From Gammaproteobacteria bacterium (GTDB lineage: Bacteria > Pseudomonadota > Gammaproteobacteria > Pseudomonadales > Azotimanducaceae): a DNA stretch of 64,000 nt. Position numbers and translations under genes: made by a program. Shown here piece by piece: positions 51,838-61,618 of the stretch; the first letter of the stretch is position 1, and each line of letters opens with the position of its first letter. A model generated the notes under the pieces. It worked only from the letters and a program-made list of their open reading frames with translations, was not told the DNA's origin and searched no databases. Where the stretch lies: assembly GCA_027297435.1 (NCBI GenBank), contig JAPUIA010000139.1:1-64000 (forward strand), in the 5' to 3' direction.

Positions 51838-53481
51838 ATGGTGAAACGGGCATGGCTGGGAGCGCATTTTACGATGACCCGAGGAATGATTTCAGCACCG
51901 CAACCTGAAGCGGTGGAGGCTGGCGTGCTGGCCTTGAGGGCAGGCGGCAACGCGGTCGACGCGGCCATCGCGTGCGCTTTGGTCCAAACGGTGGTGGACC
52001 CCCTGATGTGCGGAATCGCCGGATTTGGCTCCATGCACCTCTATTTACCCTCCAGCGGGGAGCACAAATTCATCGATTTTCATGGACGCGCACCCCTTGC
52101 GGCCACCGAGGACATGTGGGCCGACAAGGTTATCGCCGAAACCGAAGACGGGTTTGGCTTCATCCTAGAAGGCAGTCTCAACGAGATCGGCTATCAAGCC
52201 ATCACGTCTCCGGGTTCCTTGCGGGCATTCTCCGAGGCCCTCGAAACACACGGCACGATGTCGCTAGCCGAGCTGTTGCAAACCCCAATTCGTTATTGCA
52301 ACGACGGATTTTTAGTGCGCCCACATGTTAGCTACTACTGGAACCTGACCGAACTCGCTGGTCGCGTCCCGCACATCGAACAGATACGTCGCGACCCAAC
52401 GACCCGGGCGATATACATGCAAGACGACGGCACACCGCGCCAAGCCGGCGACATACACCAGAACCCTGCTATGGGTTCGACGCTGGCACGCATCGCCGCG
52501 AACGGGGTGGATGATTTCTACTCCGGAACGATTGCGGCGGAAATCGCAGCGGACATGCAAGCCAACGGCGGGCTGCTGGCCAAGGCGGATCTCGCCGACT
52601 ATCAAACGGAAACACGTGAGCCGCTCTGGGGCGAGTACCGAGGTTTGCAGATCGCGACGAACCAATTGCCCGGAGGCGGCGCGATGGTCGTCGAAATGCT
52701 GAACATCCTGGAACACTTCGACATCAAAGCGATGGGCCACAACAGCGCCGAGTATATTGCGACGGTCGCCGAAGCGATGAAGATCGCCACGGTGGACAAA
52801 GATCGGCACATGGGCGACCCACGCTATGTGGAGGTACCTTTGCGGCGGCTGTTATCGAGCCAATACGCTGCCGAAAAAGCCCAACAAATTCGCGCAGGCG
52901 ATCACGCCCACGTACCGCGTTTCAATCGCGGCGCGGATAATCAGGACACGACACACGTGTGTGCGGTAGACGAATTCGGCAACTGCGTCTCGATGACGCA
53001 TTCGCTCGGCAACCCTTCCGGGGTCGTCACGGACGGTTTGGGATTCATGTACAACGGTTGTATGAACGTCTTCGACCCGCGCCCCGGCGGCGCGGATTCC
53101 ATCCAACCCGGCAAGTCTCGTTTCACCGCGATGTCGCCTTCCATCGTGCTGCGGGACAACGAGCCGTTCCTCATCATCGGCGCGCCAGGCGGTACGTTCA
53201 TCACGATGGCGGTGCTACAGGGAATTATGAATGTCGTCGATTTCGGCATGAACGCCCAGGAGGCGGTCTCCGCCCCACGATTTTGCGCTACGTCGGACAT
53301 CGTCGACATCACCAACCGCATCCCACGCTTCATAGAAGCAGAGCTGATCGAACGCGGCTATCAAACCCGCCGCACGCATCTTTCCTATCATTTCGCGGGC
53401 GTCCACGCGATTCGCCTCACCGAAAGCGGCTGGGACGGTGGCGCCGATCCGGCCCGCGATGGGATGGCGATGGCTACGTAG
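51838..53481 (+). CDS. Gamma-glutamyltransferase (Ntn hydrolase)
   Basis: A 547-residue gamma-glutamyltranspeptidase-like protein. The large-subunit start is AVEAGVLALRAGGNAVDAAIA. The small subunit should begin at the nucleophile T371 (NQD, then TTHVCAVDEFGNCVSMTHSLG), where autocleavage occurs. PSIVLRDNEPFLIIGAPGG closes the active site. No signal peptide is evident, unlike E. coli GGT, so it may act in the cytoplasm (cephalosporin acylase-like or oxamate-type group). ATG 51874 (MTRGMISAPQPE) is an equally good start. The 3' end overlaps DUF3500 by 8 bases. Confidence 0.85.
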   Translation: MVKRAWLGAHFTMTRGMISAPQPEAVEAGVLALRAGGNAVDAAIACALVQTVVDPLMCGIAGFGSMHLYLPSSGEHKFIDFHGRAPLAATEDMWADKVIAETEDGFGFILEGSLNEIGYQAITSPGSLRAFSEALETHGTMSLAELLQTPIRYCNDGFLVRPHVSYYWNLTELAGRVPHIEQIRRDPTTRAIYMQDDGTPRQAGDIHQNPAMGSTLARIAANGVDDFYSGTIAAEIAADMQANGGLLAKADLADYQTETREPLWGEYRGLQIATNQLPGGGAMVVEMLNILEHFDIKAMGHNSAEYIATVAEAMKIATVDKDRHMGDPRYVEVPLRRLLSSQYAAEKAQQIRAGDHAHVPRFNRGADNQDTTHVCAVDEFGNCVSMTHSLGNPSGVVTDGLGFMYNGCMNVFDPRPGGADSIQPGKSRFTAMSPSIVLRDNEPFLIIGAPGGTFITMAVLQGIMNVVDFGMNAQEAVSAPRFCATSDIVDITNRIPRFIEAELIERGYQTRRTHLSYHFAGVHAIRLTESGWDGGADPARDGMAMAT

Positions 53482-54670
53482 CGGCCGTGCCGACGTGTGG
53501 ATAACGCTCCAAGTGTTGGCGAAGCAGATCCTTGCCGTAGTCGTTGCCGTTTGGTGTGCGCACCACCGCGTGCACGTGATCTCGTTGCGGCAGTGTACTG
53601 TCGGTTAGATGGCGCAATCCAATCGGCTTCTGGTGATCGAACTCGATGAGTAGCACAGGGCTGTGTACCCGATAGTAATACACCGAGTCGTCCTCCAGTC
53701 CGCCAACCCAAGCGAAATAGGTTTCATCGAGATGGGCGGCTAACATCTGCATGCGGTTCTGGGCATGGCCAACGTCCATGTTGCCGATATACAACGAGAC
53801 GAGGTCCATCAGCTTGCGCTGCTGCTCCCTTGAGAAATTCGCGACAGACGTGCCCGCATAGTCGATGATCACGTTGTCCTTGAAGAACTCCGCAAGGTTG
53901 TTGTTCCCGGTTTTTTGAGATTCGAGAACCGCCTCGGCGACCTGCGCATCGGTCAGCGATCGCATGACCTCGAGCCCCAACCGTTGTTCGTCTTGCAGTA
54001 TCGCCACACCTTGGTATTTGCCTGACGTCGCAATGACCGGCTCCGACCCCACAAACAAAGGTGTCATGACCACCTGATCGCCAAGCACGAAATAGTTGAT
54101 GATCAAGTGATGACCGTCCAGCTGCCAACCCCACGGCTGATCATACGATGGCTCCCCCATGATCGTGATCCAATAGCGCCATTCGCCGTACTCTTCGAAA
54201 TCGTTGTCGTTCAACTCCGCCAACGTCGTGTTGAGTTTCATGATGTCTCGAGCGAGCGTGAACCCTTTGACACTCAGGCCCGCTCCCATCATCTCGAACG
54301 CCGCGGCTCGCTGGGAATCGTCCATATCGAGAAACGCCACGCCTTGACGTATGTAGAAGTGCGGATTCATCCACTTGCGCCACTCCGGATCGTCCACGGG
54401 AAACTGCACACTCGTCCGTTGTGTGTCCGTCAATGACGCCAGAAACGCTCTGGCAGCATCGACCATTGGGGCCGCGGACACCCCCGTCTGCCGAATCTCG
54501 AACAGATCCGGCTCAATCGCCCCGTTGTTGGTGATTCCGACAAACGGTTCCGACATCGCCGAGCTTTCGAGCTGCTCGGATAAAATCTCCCAGCGGCTCG
54601 GCCACGCGACCGCTACAACGATACCGATGACCACGGCGATCCCACCGGCGATCCATAGCGCTTTTTTCAC
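53474..54670 (-). CDS. DUF3500 family exported/anchored protein
   Basis: A 398-residue protein of the DUF3500 family. The N-terminal helix ([22 protein letters not shown]) is a signal anchor. The family landmarks are [34 protein letters not shown]-like sequence and [22 protein letters not shown]. Its function is unknown. GTG 54670 overlaps the MscS stop (GTGA) and has AAGGAG 11 bases upstream. An open frame continues further, but only as shadow of mscS. It ends the operon that begins with ALDH7. Confidence 0.8.
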   Translation of the reverse strand: MKKALWIAGGIAVVIGIVVAVAWPSRWEILSEQLESSAMSEPFVGITNNGAIEPDLFEIRQTGVSAAPMVDAARAFLASLTDTQRTSVQFPVDDPEWRKWMNPHFYIRQGVAFLDMDDSQRAAAFEMMGAGLSVKGFTLARDIMKLNTTLAELNDNDFEEYGEWRYWITIMGEPSYDQPWGWQLDGHHLIINYFVLGDQVVMTPLFVGSEPVIATSGKYQGVAILQDEQRLGLEVMRSLTDAQVAEAVLESQKTGNNNLAEFFKDNVIIDYAGTSVANFSREQQRKLMDLVSLYIGNMDVGHAQNRMQMLAAHLDETYFAWVGGLEDDSVYYYRVHSPVLLIEFDHQKPIGLRHLTDSTLPQRDHVHAVVRTPNGNDYGKDLLRQHLERYPHVGTAAT

Positions 54671-55812
54671 GGTTTCGGAAACTCCTTGATGTAGATGTCC
54701 TGCTGGGTGAAGGGAATGACTATGCCATGCTCTTCGAACGTCTTGTAGATCTCGACGTATAGCTGGTGCGAGATCCGTCCTCGATCTTCCGGCCGCTCGA
54801 TCCAACACATCAGGTCGAAATCGAGGCTCGACGCACCAAAACCACGCATACGTACCCGCGGTTCCGGATCTTCGCAGATCTCTTCGTGTCCTACGCCAAT
54901 CTTCATGAGAATCTCGCAAACCTTATCGACATCGGTACCGTAGGCCACGCCGACGCTTATCCTGATACGCAGTTTCAGATGGCGACCACCGCTCTCGTTG
55001 ACGATCTTGGCGTTGGCAATCACGCCATTCGGGATAGTGATCTCGACATCGTCGCGTGTCAGCAGGCGCGTGCTACGCAGACCGATGGCGGAGACTTGAC
55101 CCCGTTCGCCGGTATCGAGGTTGATGTAGTCGCCGATCTTGTAGGGCGCATCGGCAACGATGAAGAATCCGGCGAACAAGTTCGCCAACGTGTCCTTGGC
55201 GGCAAAACCCACCGCCACGCCGACGATGCCGGCCGAGGCGAGCCACCCCACCGGATTGATACCCCAGATCAGCAGCAAGACGTAACTGCCGACCAGGATC
55301 GTCACGAGTTTAGCGGTGAGGTCGAAGATCGGTACCGTGCGTGCCTCGACGAGCGCGAAACGCCCCTGGTGACCCACGGTATCCAACAGCGACGTCGAGA
55401 TGCGCAACGACGCACGCATCCAGCTCCCAACGATCACCGACAACAGAACCTGCACGATCAATTGCCCGCCCACTGGTAGCTGGGCAGCGTTGACCGCAAG
55501 CGTCAAACCAAAATAGGCGACGGTCGTGAAAACCGGTTTGCGCAAGTGCTCGATGATGTGGTCGTCGACCAACGAGGTTGTCAGGTCGGCCAACCGGTGC
55601 AGGCTGCGGAACAGCACCACCCGAACCACAATCGCCAGCACATAGAACAAACCCGCTATGACCACTCCGGCGACAATGGGATAGTGGGCGATCACCTCCC
55701 AAGCCGGCAGCAACGCATCCGGTAGCCAATCGACGAATTGCGGAAGCGCTTCTCCCACCGGCGCGACGTCGATGTCGGGAGCATCGCTGGTCGTCGTCTC
55801 TGCGTTAGCCAT
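54667..55812 (-). CDS. Mechanosensitive ion channel (MscS family)
   Basis: A 381-residue membrane channel that opens on membrane tension. Several helices precede the pore helix GWLASAGIVGVAVGFAAKDTLANLFAGFFI, followed by the beta domain (PYKIGDYINLDTGERGQVSAIGLRSTRLLTRDDVEITIPNG) and the C-terminal alpha-beta domain. ATG 55812 is supported by GGAG eight bases upstream. It is placed inside an amino-acid catabolic operon, 28 bases after the saccharopine dehydrogenase-like gene. Confidence 0.9.
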   Translation of the reverse strand: MANAETTTSDAPDIDVAPVGEALPQFVDWLPDALLPAWEVIAHYPIVAGVVIAGLFYVLAIVVRVVLFRSLHRLADLTTSLVDDHIIEHLRKPVFTTVAYFGLTLAVNAAQLPVGGQLIVQVLLSVIVGSWMRASLRISTSLLDTVGHQGRFALVEARTVPIFDLTAKLVTILVGSYVLLLIWGINPVGWLASAGIVGVAVGFAAKDTLANLFAGFFIVADAPYKIGDYINLDTGERGQVSAIGLRSTRLLTRDDVEITIPNGVIANAKIVNESGGRHLKLRIRISVGVAYGTDVDKVCEILMKIGVGHEEICEDPEPRVRMRGFGASSLDFDLMCWIERPEDRGRISHQLYVEIYKTFEEHGIVIPFTQQDIYIKEFPKP

Positions 55813-55840
55813 GAGGTTTCTCCATCGGCAGGCCCTCGGG

Positions 55841-56926
55841 TCAGGCGCGTGCGGTATTTGTCTCGAATCGTTGTCCGTTCTGCGTCGCGAAAAACGCATC
55901 GAGGGGTATGAGTTCTTGGCGCAAGAATCCTGTGTCGGGCAACTGCCCGGTAGAAACCATCTCGATGACTGCACAAACGGACGAAGCAGTCGTCCACGCA
56001 ATGGCGCGCCAAGCTCGTCCGTCGATCTCGATCGGGTAATACGAGCGTACGAATTCTTTACGGCTAAGCCGGCCATCCTGCAGACCTTCTGCCGACACGT
56101 GAATGTGCACGACGTCTTCATCGACCGAAGGTTTACTGTTCTTCAGAATTCGACCGGCAAGTTCCCGGTCCTCACGCAGCAACAACTCGTGAAAGAAGAA
56201 GTTCATCAAACGCGCGTGGCCCGGGTAGCGCATGGTCTTATAGTCGAGATTCTCAACCCGCTCCCGATAGGTCTCGCACATCGTTCCCAAACCACCGGAG
56301 GTGGTGAACGCTTCCAACCGCACACCGTTGACATGCACGGTCTCCACCCACTCCATCGGCGATGTCCACTTGTGCTCACCGTCTTCGATGACCTCACAAT
56401 CATTCAAGTACTCGTTGACCACGCCTTCGGGCGACCAATTGAACGAGTACGCGAGCAATCCCGTCGGGTGCTGCGGTAGCGCACCAACGCGCAACTTGAT
56501 GGAGCGAATCGAATCGAAATCCTCAGCAAGGTGTGCCCCGACGATACCGACAAACCCCGGTGCCAGACCGCAATGTGGTGCCATCACTTTGGAACTCGTT
56601 GCCGACAGCTCGAGGATGCGCTGTCGGGTCGGCACGTCCTCGGTGAGGTCGAAGTAATACAACTCGAGTTCGTGCGCGAGCTCGGCAACGCCTCGATTCA
56701 GGCTATAGGGTAGGCACGACAGTACCGCATCTTGGCGTTCCAACACCGCTGCAAGTTCGTCGCGATTGTCGACCGATGCGGTGACCACGTTGAAAGGCAC
56801 CGATTTTCTCGGGGTCTGTAGGTCGACACCGGTGACTTCGAACTTGGTCCGATCTAGCATCGTAGCGGCCAGCTCGCCAACCGCACCCAGACCCAGCACT
56901 GCGACTTTTCTCAGCTTGTCGGTCAC
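55841..56926 (-). CDS. Saccharopine dehydrogenase-like NAD(P) oxidoreductase
   Basis: A 361-residue dehydrogenase of the saccharopine/homospermidine (LYS9-like) family. A Rossmann motif opens the protein (VAVLGLGAVGELAATMLD), then DAVLSCLPYSLNRGVAELA and MAPHCGLAPGFVGIVGAHL follow, as in saccharopine-type enzymes. It starts at GTG 56926, 3 bases after the ALDH7 stop. Together they suit lysine or alpha-aminoadipate semialdehyde metabolism. Whether it makes or splits saccharopine cannot be told. Confidence 0.82.
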   Translation of the reverse strand: MTDKLRKVAVLGLGAVGELAATMLDRTKFEVTGVDLQTPRKSVPFNVVTASVDNRDELAAVLERQDAVLSCLPYSLNRGVAELAHELELYYFDLTEDVPTRQRILELSATSSKVMAPHCGLAPGFVGIVGAHLAEDFDSIRSIKLRVGALPQHPTGLLAYSFNWSPEGVVNEYLNDCEVIEDGEHKWTSPMEWVETVHVNGVRLEAFTTSGGLGTMCETYRERVENLDYKTMRYPGHARLMNFFFHELLLREDRELAGRILKNSKPSVDEDVVHIHVSAEGLQDGRLSRKEFVRSYYPIEIDGRAWRAIAWTTASSVCAVIEMVSTGQLPDTGFLRQELIPLDAFFATQNGQRFETNTARA

Positions 56927-56929
56927 ACC

Positions 56930-58429
56930 TCACACCTCGAAGTTGATCCCCTGCGCCAGCGGTAGCGCATCGGAATAGTTTACCGTGACGGTTTGCCGGC
57001 GCATGTATGCCTTCCACGCATCCGATCCCGACTCTCGTCCCCCGCCGGTTTCTTTTTCACCGCCAAACGCCCCGCCGATCTCAGCACCCGAGGGGCCTAT
57101 GTTGATGTTGGCTATACCGCAGTCAGAGCCTTGGGTCGAAAGGAAGTACTCGGTTTCACGAACGTCGTTGGAGAAGATGCAGGACGATAGACCTTGCGGC
57201 ACGTCGTTTTGCATCGACACGGCGTCGGTAAAGCGCCGGTACGTCATCGCATACAAAATGGGCGCAAACGTCTCTTGGCGGACGATTGCGGCCTGATCGG
57301 GCATCTCGACGATCGCCGGTCGTACATAGAATGCATCCGGATACTCGTCCACCAACACCCTTGCGCCGCCAAATACATCGCCACCCTGGTCACCGGCAGT
57401 CGCCAACGCCGCCTGCATCGCTTCAAACGCCGATTGGCTGACAAGAGGCCCCACGAGATTCTCTGCATCCATAGGGTTGCCGATCGCGAGATCGCCATAG
57501 ACCTTCTTCAGCTGTGGCAATAAATCATCGTAGACGTCCTCGTGCACGATGATTCGACGGAGCGTCGTGCAGCGCTGTCCGGCGGTCCCGACGGCAGAAA
57601 ATACGATCGCACGCAGCGCCATGTCGACGTCGGCGGACGGCGCGACGATCATCGCGTTGTTACCGCCCAACTCCAGAATACATCGACCGAATCGTTCTGC
57701 GACGATGGGTCCGACGGCCCTGCCCATACCGGTAGACCCCGTTGCCGAGATGATCGAAACGTCGCCGCTGCCCACCATTACCTGACCAAGCGCAGCATCC
57801 CCGATCAATACCTGGCTCAAGTCCTCAGGCGCTTCGTCAAATCTCGATGCGATTTTGGCAAATAACTTCTGCACCGCAAGCGCGCAAAGCGGGGTTTTCT
57901 CCGATGGCTTCCAAATGACCGAATTGCCGCAAACCAAAGCTAATGCGGCGTTCCACGCCCAAACCGCAACCGGAAAATTGAACGCGGTGATCACGCCGCA
58001 AACGCCCATCGGTTGCCATACCTCGCGCATGCTGTGGCCGGGTCGTTCCGACGGCATGGTCAAGCCGTAGAGTTGCCGGGACAGTCCAACGGCAAAGTCA
58101 CAGATATCGATCATCTCCTGCACCTCACCGAGTCCTTCCTGCAAGATCTTTCCGGACTCGATCGAAACGAGGCGCGCCAAAGCATTTTTCTGGGTACGCA
58201 GCTCATGTCCGAGCAATCGGACGAGTTCTCCCCGGCGCGGAGCAGGGACGGTTCGCCATGCCACGGACGCAGCCGTCGCGCGATCGATCTTCTGGCGAGC
58301 TTCTTGCGCGCCTTCAATCGGCAACCGGCCGATCAAACCTCCGTCGATGGGCGAGTACACGGCCAGCTTGCCTACGCTCAACTCTGCATCGGTGATGCCG
58401 TTCGCTCGCGCTATCTCGAGATGTGTCAT
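56930..58429 (-). CDS. Aldehyde dehydrogenase, ALDH7 (alpha-aminoadipate semialdehyde) type
   Basis: A 499-residue NAD(P)-dependent aldehyde dehydrogenase. Catalytic N151 (AFNFP), E253 (ILELGG) and C287 (GTAGQRCTTLRR) are in place. The C-terminal FGGEKETGGGRESGSDAWKAYM is the hallmark of the ALDH7/antiquitin group, which oxidises alpha-aminoadipate semialdehyde (in equilibrium with piperideine-6-carboxylate) in lysine degradation. It heads the operon with the saccharopine dehydrogenase-like, MscS and DUF3500 genes. Confidence 0.9.
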   Translation of the reverse strand: MTHLEIARANGITDAELSVGKLAVYSPIDGGLIGRLPIEGAQEARQKIDRATAASVAWRTVPAPRRGELVRLLGHELRTQKNALARLVSIESGKILQEGLGEVQEMIDICDFAVGLSRQLYGLTMPSERPGHSMREVWQPMGVCGVITAFNFPVAVWAWNAALALVCGNSVIWKPSEKTPLCALAVQKLFAKIASRFDEAPEDLSQVLIGDAALGQVMVGSGDVSIISATGSTGMGRAVGPIVAERFGRCILELGGNNAMIVAPSADVDMALRAIVFSAVGTAGQRCTTLRRIIVHEDVYDDLLPQLKKVYGDLAIGNPMDAENLVGPLVSQSAFEAMQAALATAGDQGGDVFGGARVLVDEYPDAFYVRPAIVEMPDQAAIVRQETFAPILYAMTYRRFTDAVSMQNDVPQGLSSCIFSNDVRETEYFLSTQGSDCGIANINIGPSGAEIGGAFGGEKETGGGRESGSDAWKAYMRRQTVTVNYSDALPLAQGINFEV

Positions 58430-58471
58430 GTCATTGTTCCGTCGCTGTCGTAAGCCGTCCGCACACGAAGG

Positions 58472-59407
58472 TCATGACGTACAGTAGGTGAGCCAATGGT
58501 CAAACTCCGGATCCTCTCCGCGGGCAATACGCTGGTGTTTTTTGCGCAGCCGCTGCGTCACCGGACCCACCTCGCCGCCACAGAATTCTTGGTCGTCGAT
58601 CTTCACGACTGGCCACACGCCAACCGATGTCGCCGTCAGGAATATCTCGTCGGCACGCAGCAGTTCCTTCACGGTAATGTCGCGCTCCTCGACCGGGATG
58701 TCGAGCGCCGGTGCTAGTTCCAGAACCGAGGCGCGAGTCACGCCGTGCAGTACGCGGCTTTCGGGTGGGGTGACCAGAACCCCGTCGATTAGCGCAAAGA
58801 TGTTCGAAGTGGTCGACTCCGCAACGAAGTTCTGATCATCGAGCAACAGTATGTCGTCGAAGCCCTCCCTGCGGGCACGCCACTTGGCAAACATGCCGGA
58901 CGTGTAGTTAGCCGCTACCTTGACTTGCGGCGGGATGATGTCGACTCGGCGGTTACTGATGGTGTGTTCGATCTTGAGTGACAACCGTCGCGCAAAATGA
59001 TATTCACCCGCATGGTGATCGATGATATCGGTCGTGCTGTCATAGGCGGCTATGAATACCGAGACCGTCGGATCTTGCGGCACCAGCTCGACCTCGATCG
59101 ATGGGATAAGCGCGCTGATCTTCAGGCTATGGGCGCCAGGATTCTGCACAACGGTCGCGATACAAGCTTCTACAAGATCCTCTTCAGCGTATCGAATCGG
59201 AATCCCGATGAGGCGACACGTCGTAAACAACCGCGCAATATGCTCGGTAAGCTTCATTACGGCCGGGCCTTTGGCCGTGTCGTGGACGCTCATGTAATCG
59301 AAGGCGAGCGAGCCGCGCTGCAAGCTCTGCGCGAGCACGTGCACCGTGGCGTCGGCCCAATCGACAAACTCACCGTCTCGCCAGATCTGTCGATCAACCT
59401 TGGGCAC
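58472..59407 (-). CDS. Class IV aminotransferase (branched-chain/D-amino-acid type)
   Basis: A 311-residue PLP enzyme of fold-type IV. The PLP lysine is K163 (PPQVKVAANYTSG). VAESTTSNIFALIDGVLVTPP and LHGVTRASVLELAPALDIPVEERDIT are the family C-terminal landmarks. Such enzymes act on branched-chain L-amino acids, on D-amino acids or on 4-amino-4-deoxychorismate. It starts at GTG 59407, 14 bases after the DgcA-like gene, so a D-amino-acid substrate would fit its context. The specificity is inference. Confidence 0.82.
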   Translation of the reverse strand: MPKVDRQIWRDGEFVDWADATVHVLAQSLQRGSLAFDYMSVHDTAKGPAVMKLTEHIARLFTTCRLIGIPIRYAEEDLVEACIATVVQNPGAHSLKISALIPSIEVELVPQDPTVSVFIAAYDSTTDIIDHHAGEYHFARRLSLKIEHTISNRRVDIIPPQVKVAANYTSGMFAKWRARREGFDDILLLDDQNFVAESTTSNIFALIDGVLVTPPESRVLHGVTRASVLELAPALDIPVEERDITVKELLRADEIFLTATSVGVWPVVKIDDQEFCGGEVGPVTQRLRKKHQRIARGEDPEFDHWLTYCTS

Positions 59408-59421
59408 GATTGCCTCCCAAT

Positions 59422-60402
59422 CTATTCCCGAGGACCTTGCGGCTGTCCCCAGAGTCTTAGTCGCGGCCAGGTGATGGTGCTGTTGTGGTACTCAAGTCCT
59501 GGTACGCGATCTTCACGCAGCAAGAGCGGACCGTCCAAGTCGACAAATCGCGCCATTGGTGCCAACAACATGGCCGGCGCCATGCTGAGCGACGTGGCCA
59601 CCATACATCCCACCATGATGTCGAATTGCAATGACTTTGCCAGGGCAATGGTTTCGATAGCATGGGTAAGCCCACCGGTTTTGTCGAGTTTGATGTTGAC
59701 GATCTGATACTTGTTTCTCAGCGCCTCGAGTTGAGCACCGGTGTGCACGCTCTCATCCGCACCGATCGGGACCGGCGAATCAAATCCTGCCAATGCCTCA
59801 TCGGCTTCTGCCGGCAACGGCTGCTCGATCATCGCAACACGGACCTCTTCGGCCACCGGCATCACCTCATTCAAGACCTCGATGCTCCACCCCTCATTCA
59901 CGTCGACGATGATCTCAGCGGTTGGCGCCGCATCTCTGACGGCACGCAAACGCTCTCCGTCGAGATGACGGTCGAGCCCACCCAGCTTTATCTTGAGCAC
60001 CGGGCGGTCAGCATTGTCGGCCGCTGCAGCTTGCATGGCCGCGATCGAGTCAATGCCGATGGTGAACGCGGTCTCGACTGGCACAGGTTCCGGCAACCCC
60101 GCGATCGCCCATACCGGACGTCCCTCTTGTTGCGCACGCAAATCCCACAGCGCGCAATCCCACGCATTGCGGGCGGCACCAGCACCAAGTTGGTCAATCG
60201 TCGTCGCCGTCGACAGCTCGGTCAGCGTCGAGGCCACGGATTCGCCGTAGCGGGGATAGGGAACACACTCGCCCAAGCCGTGGTATTGACCATCCGACAC
60301 ACGCACAACGACCACGTCGGCGATTCGTTTTGCGCCGCGCGCTATGCGGAACTCCTGGGCCAGCGGCCACGCCTCCGAATGTGTATGGATCGATAGCTTC
60401 AT
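59422..60402 (-). CDS. dgcA: DgcA-type N-acetyl-D-glutamate racemase / dipeptide epimerase (enolase superfamily)
   Basis: A 326-residue member of the enolase superfamily, muconate-lactonizing subgroup. The two catalytic bases are the KxK pair K137/K139 (VLKIKLGG) and K238 (NIKLDKTGG). Metal ligands D167, E193 and D216 lie in DVNEGW, IEQP and GADES. These features are shared by L-Ala-D/L-Glu epimerases and DgcA, which inverts N-acetyl-D-glutamate. Because dgcN lies next to it with a 4-base overlap, the DgcA role is favoured. ATG 60402 is chosen; an upstream extension lies in dgcN. Confidence 0.85.
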   Translation of the reverse strand: MKLSIHTHSEAWPLAQEFRIARGAKRIADVVVVRVSDGQYHGLGECVPYPRYGESVASTLTELSTATTIDQLGAGAARNAWDCALWDLRAQQEGRPVWAIAGLPEPVPVETAFTIGIDSIAAMQAAAADNADRPVLKIKLGGLDRHLDGERLRAVRDAAPTAEIIVDVNEGWSIEVLNEVMPVAEEVRVAMIEQPLPAEADEALAGFDSPVPIGADESVHTGAQLEALRNKYQIVNIKLDKTGGLTHAIETIALAKSLQFDIMVGCMVATSLSMAPAMLLAPMARFVDLDGPLLLREDRVPGLEYHNSTITWPRLRLWGQPQGPRE

Positions 60403-61448
60403 GCGACGGCGAGCAGATAGTCGATGATCGGACTCGCACCAAAACGCATCGGATCCGTCACTGGCAAAGACAACTGGTCCTGCAAGACGTCGATCACGTC
60501 TCGGGCTTGTCGTTCTGGCAGGTTTTCCGTGTTGACCGCAACGCCGACACACCGGATCTGCGGATTGGTCATGCGCCCGGTCTGCACCGTCAAGTCGATG
60601 ACCTGTTCGACGGTCGGCATCGACGTATCAATGTTACGCATGCGCGTACGGGTGGTTTCGTGACAAACCACGAACGCGTCCGGTTGGGTTCCGTGCAGCA
60701 AGCCCAACGTCACGCCGGCAAAGGCGGGATGAAACAGCGAACCCTGGCCTTCGACGATGTCCCAATGGTCGTCCTCGGCTGCGGGCGTCAACCACTCGGC
60801 GGCCCCGGATATGAAGTCGGCGACCACCGCATCGATTGACACGCCGCGGCCGGCTATGAATATGCCGGTTTGGCCCGTGGCGCGAAATTCGGCGTCGACC
60901 CCGCGGGCACGAAGCTCGCGCTCGATACACAGCGCAGTGTATTTCTTGCCGATGGAGCAATCGGTACCAACGGTCAGCAAGCGTTTGCCGGACCGCTTTT
61001 CACCGTTACCGGTCGCGAAATTCTGATCCGGGTGGCGAACGTTGAAGAGCCGGCGCCCGCACTCATCGGCAGCCGCGGCAATTTCGGCAACGGATTCGAG
61101 CCGCGTGTGCAATCCGCTCGCAACGTCCATGCCCTGTTCGATGGCCGTGACGATGACGTCGGTCCATTCTACCGGAAGGACACCACCGGAACTCACGGTG
61201 CCGATGACGAAGGTCTTGGCACCCGCCGCGACCGCTGCTTCCACGGTCATATCCGGAATACCTAGGTCGGCGTTACAGCCGGGCAAGCGCAGCTGACCAA
61301 TGGCCCAATCGGACCGCCAATCGACTATGCCCTGGCCCGTCTTTGCCGCTAGCCGATCCTTCGCGTCACCGAGATAGATGAGATATGGCGGTCGAATTTC
61401 CAACCAAAGTACCCTGTTGCGACGTGCAGTCGACTGCGTTTGGCACAT
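60399..61448 (-). CDS. dgcN: DgcN-type D-glutamate N-acetyltransferase (DUF1611)
   Basis: A 349-residue protein of the DUF1611 family. EIRPPYLIYLGDAKDRLAAKT opens the family core, a P-loop-like GTDCSIGKKYT lies at residues 161-171, and FHPAFAGVTLGLLHGTQPDAFV and NTENLPERQARDVI follow. DgcN acetylates D-glutamate before DgcA racemises the product; this pathway is known from marine Pseudoalteromonas. ATG 61448 gives 15 extra residues; TTG 61403 is an alternative start that matches the family N-terminus. Its stop overlaps dgcA by 4 bases. Confidence 0.85.
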   Translation of the reverse strand: MCQTQSTARRNRVLWLEIRPPYLIYLGDAKDRLAAKTGQGIVDWRSDWAIGQLRLPGCNADLGIPDMTVEAAVAAGAKTFVIGTVSSGGVLPVEWTDVIVTAIEQGMDVASGLHTRLESVAEIAAAADECGRRLFNVRHPDQNFATGNGEKRSGKRLLTVGTDCSIGKKYTALCIERELRARGVDAEFRATGQTGIFIAGRGVSIDAVVADFISGAAEWLTPAAEDDHWDIVEGQGSLFHPAFAGVTLGLLHGTQPDAFVVCHETTRTRMRNIDTSMPTVEQVIDLTVQTGRMTNPQIRCVGVAVNTENLPERQARDVIDVLQDQLSLPVTDPMRFGASPIIDYLLAVA

Positions 61449-61583
61449 TAATCAAACCTGCCAGTGCTATTGGCGGTCAAGGAGTTTTTAGCGTCGCCGG
61501 CGTGTGACGGTTCCGGTATCGACCGAGCGTCTACGGCGCTGGGTAGCCGGTCATGGCGATGCCGTGCCCGTATCGCATCTCGG

Positions 61584-61611
61584 TTGACATGCAACCATAT
61601 GGTTGCATAAT
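61584..61611 (+). promoter_or_regulatory. ArsR promoter with embedded 20-bp palindromic operator
   Basis: A -35 box TTGACA (61584-61589) and a -10 box CATAAT (61606-61611) are 16 bases apart. The perfect 20-bp palindrome ATGCAACCATATGGTTGCAT (61589-61608) fills the spacer. Binding of a dimeric ArsR-type repressor there would block RNA polymerase. Transcription should start near 61617-61619, at or next to ATG 61619, so the message may be leaderless. Confidence 0.75.
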
Positions 61612-61618
61612 GTTTGCC

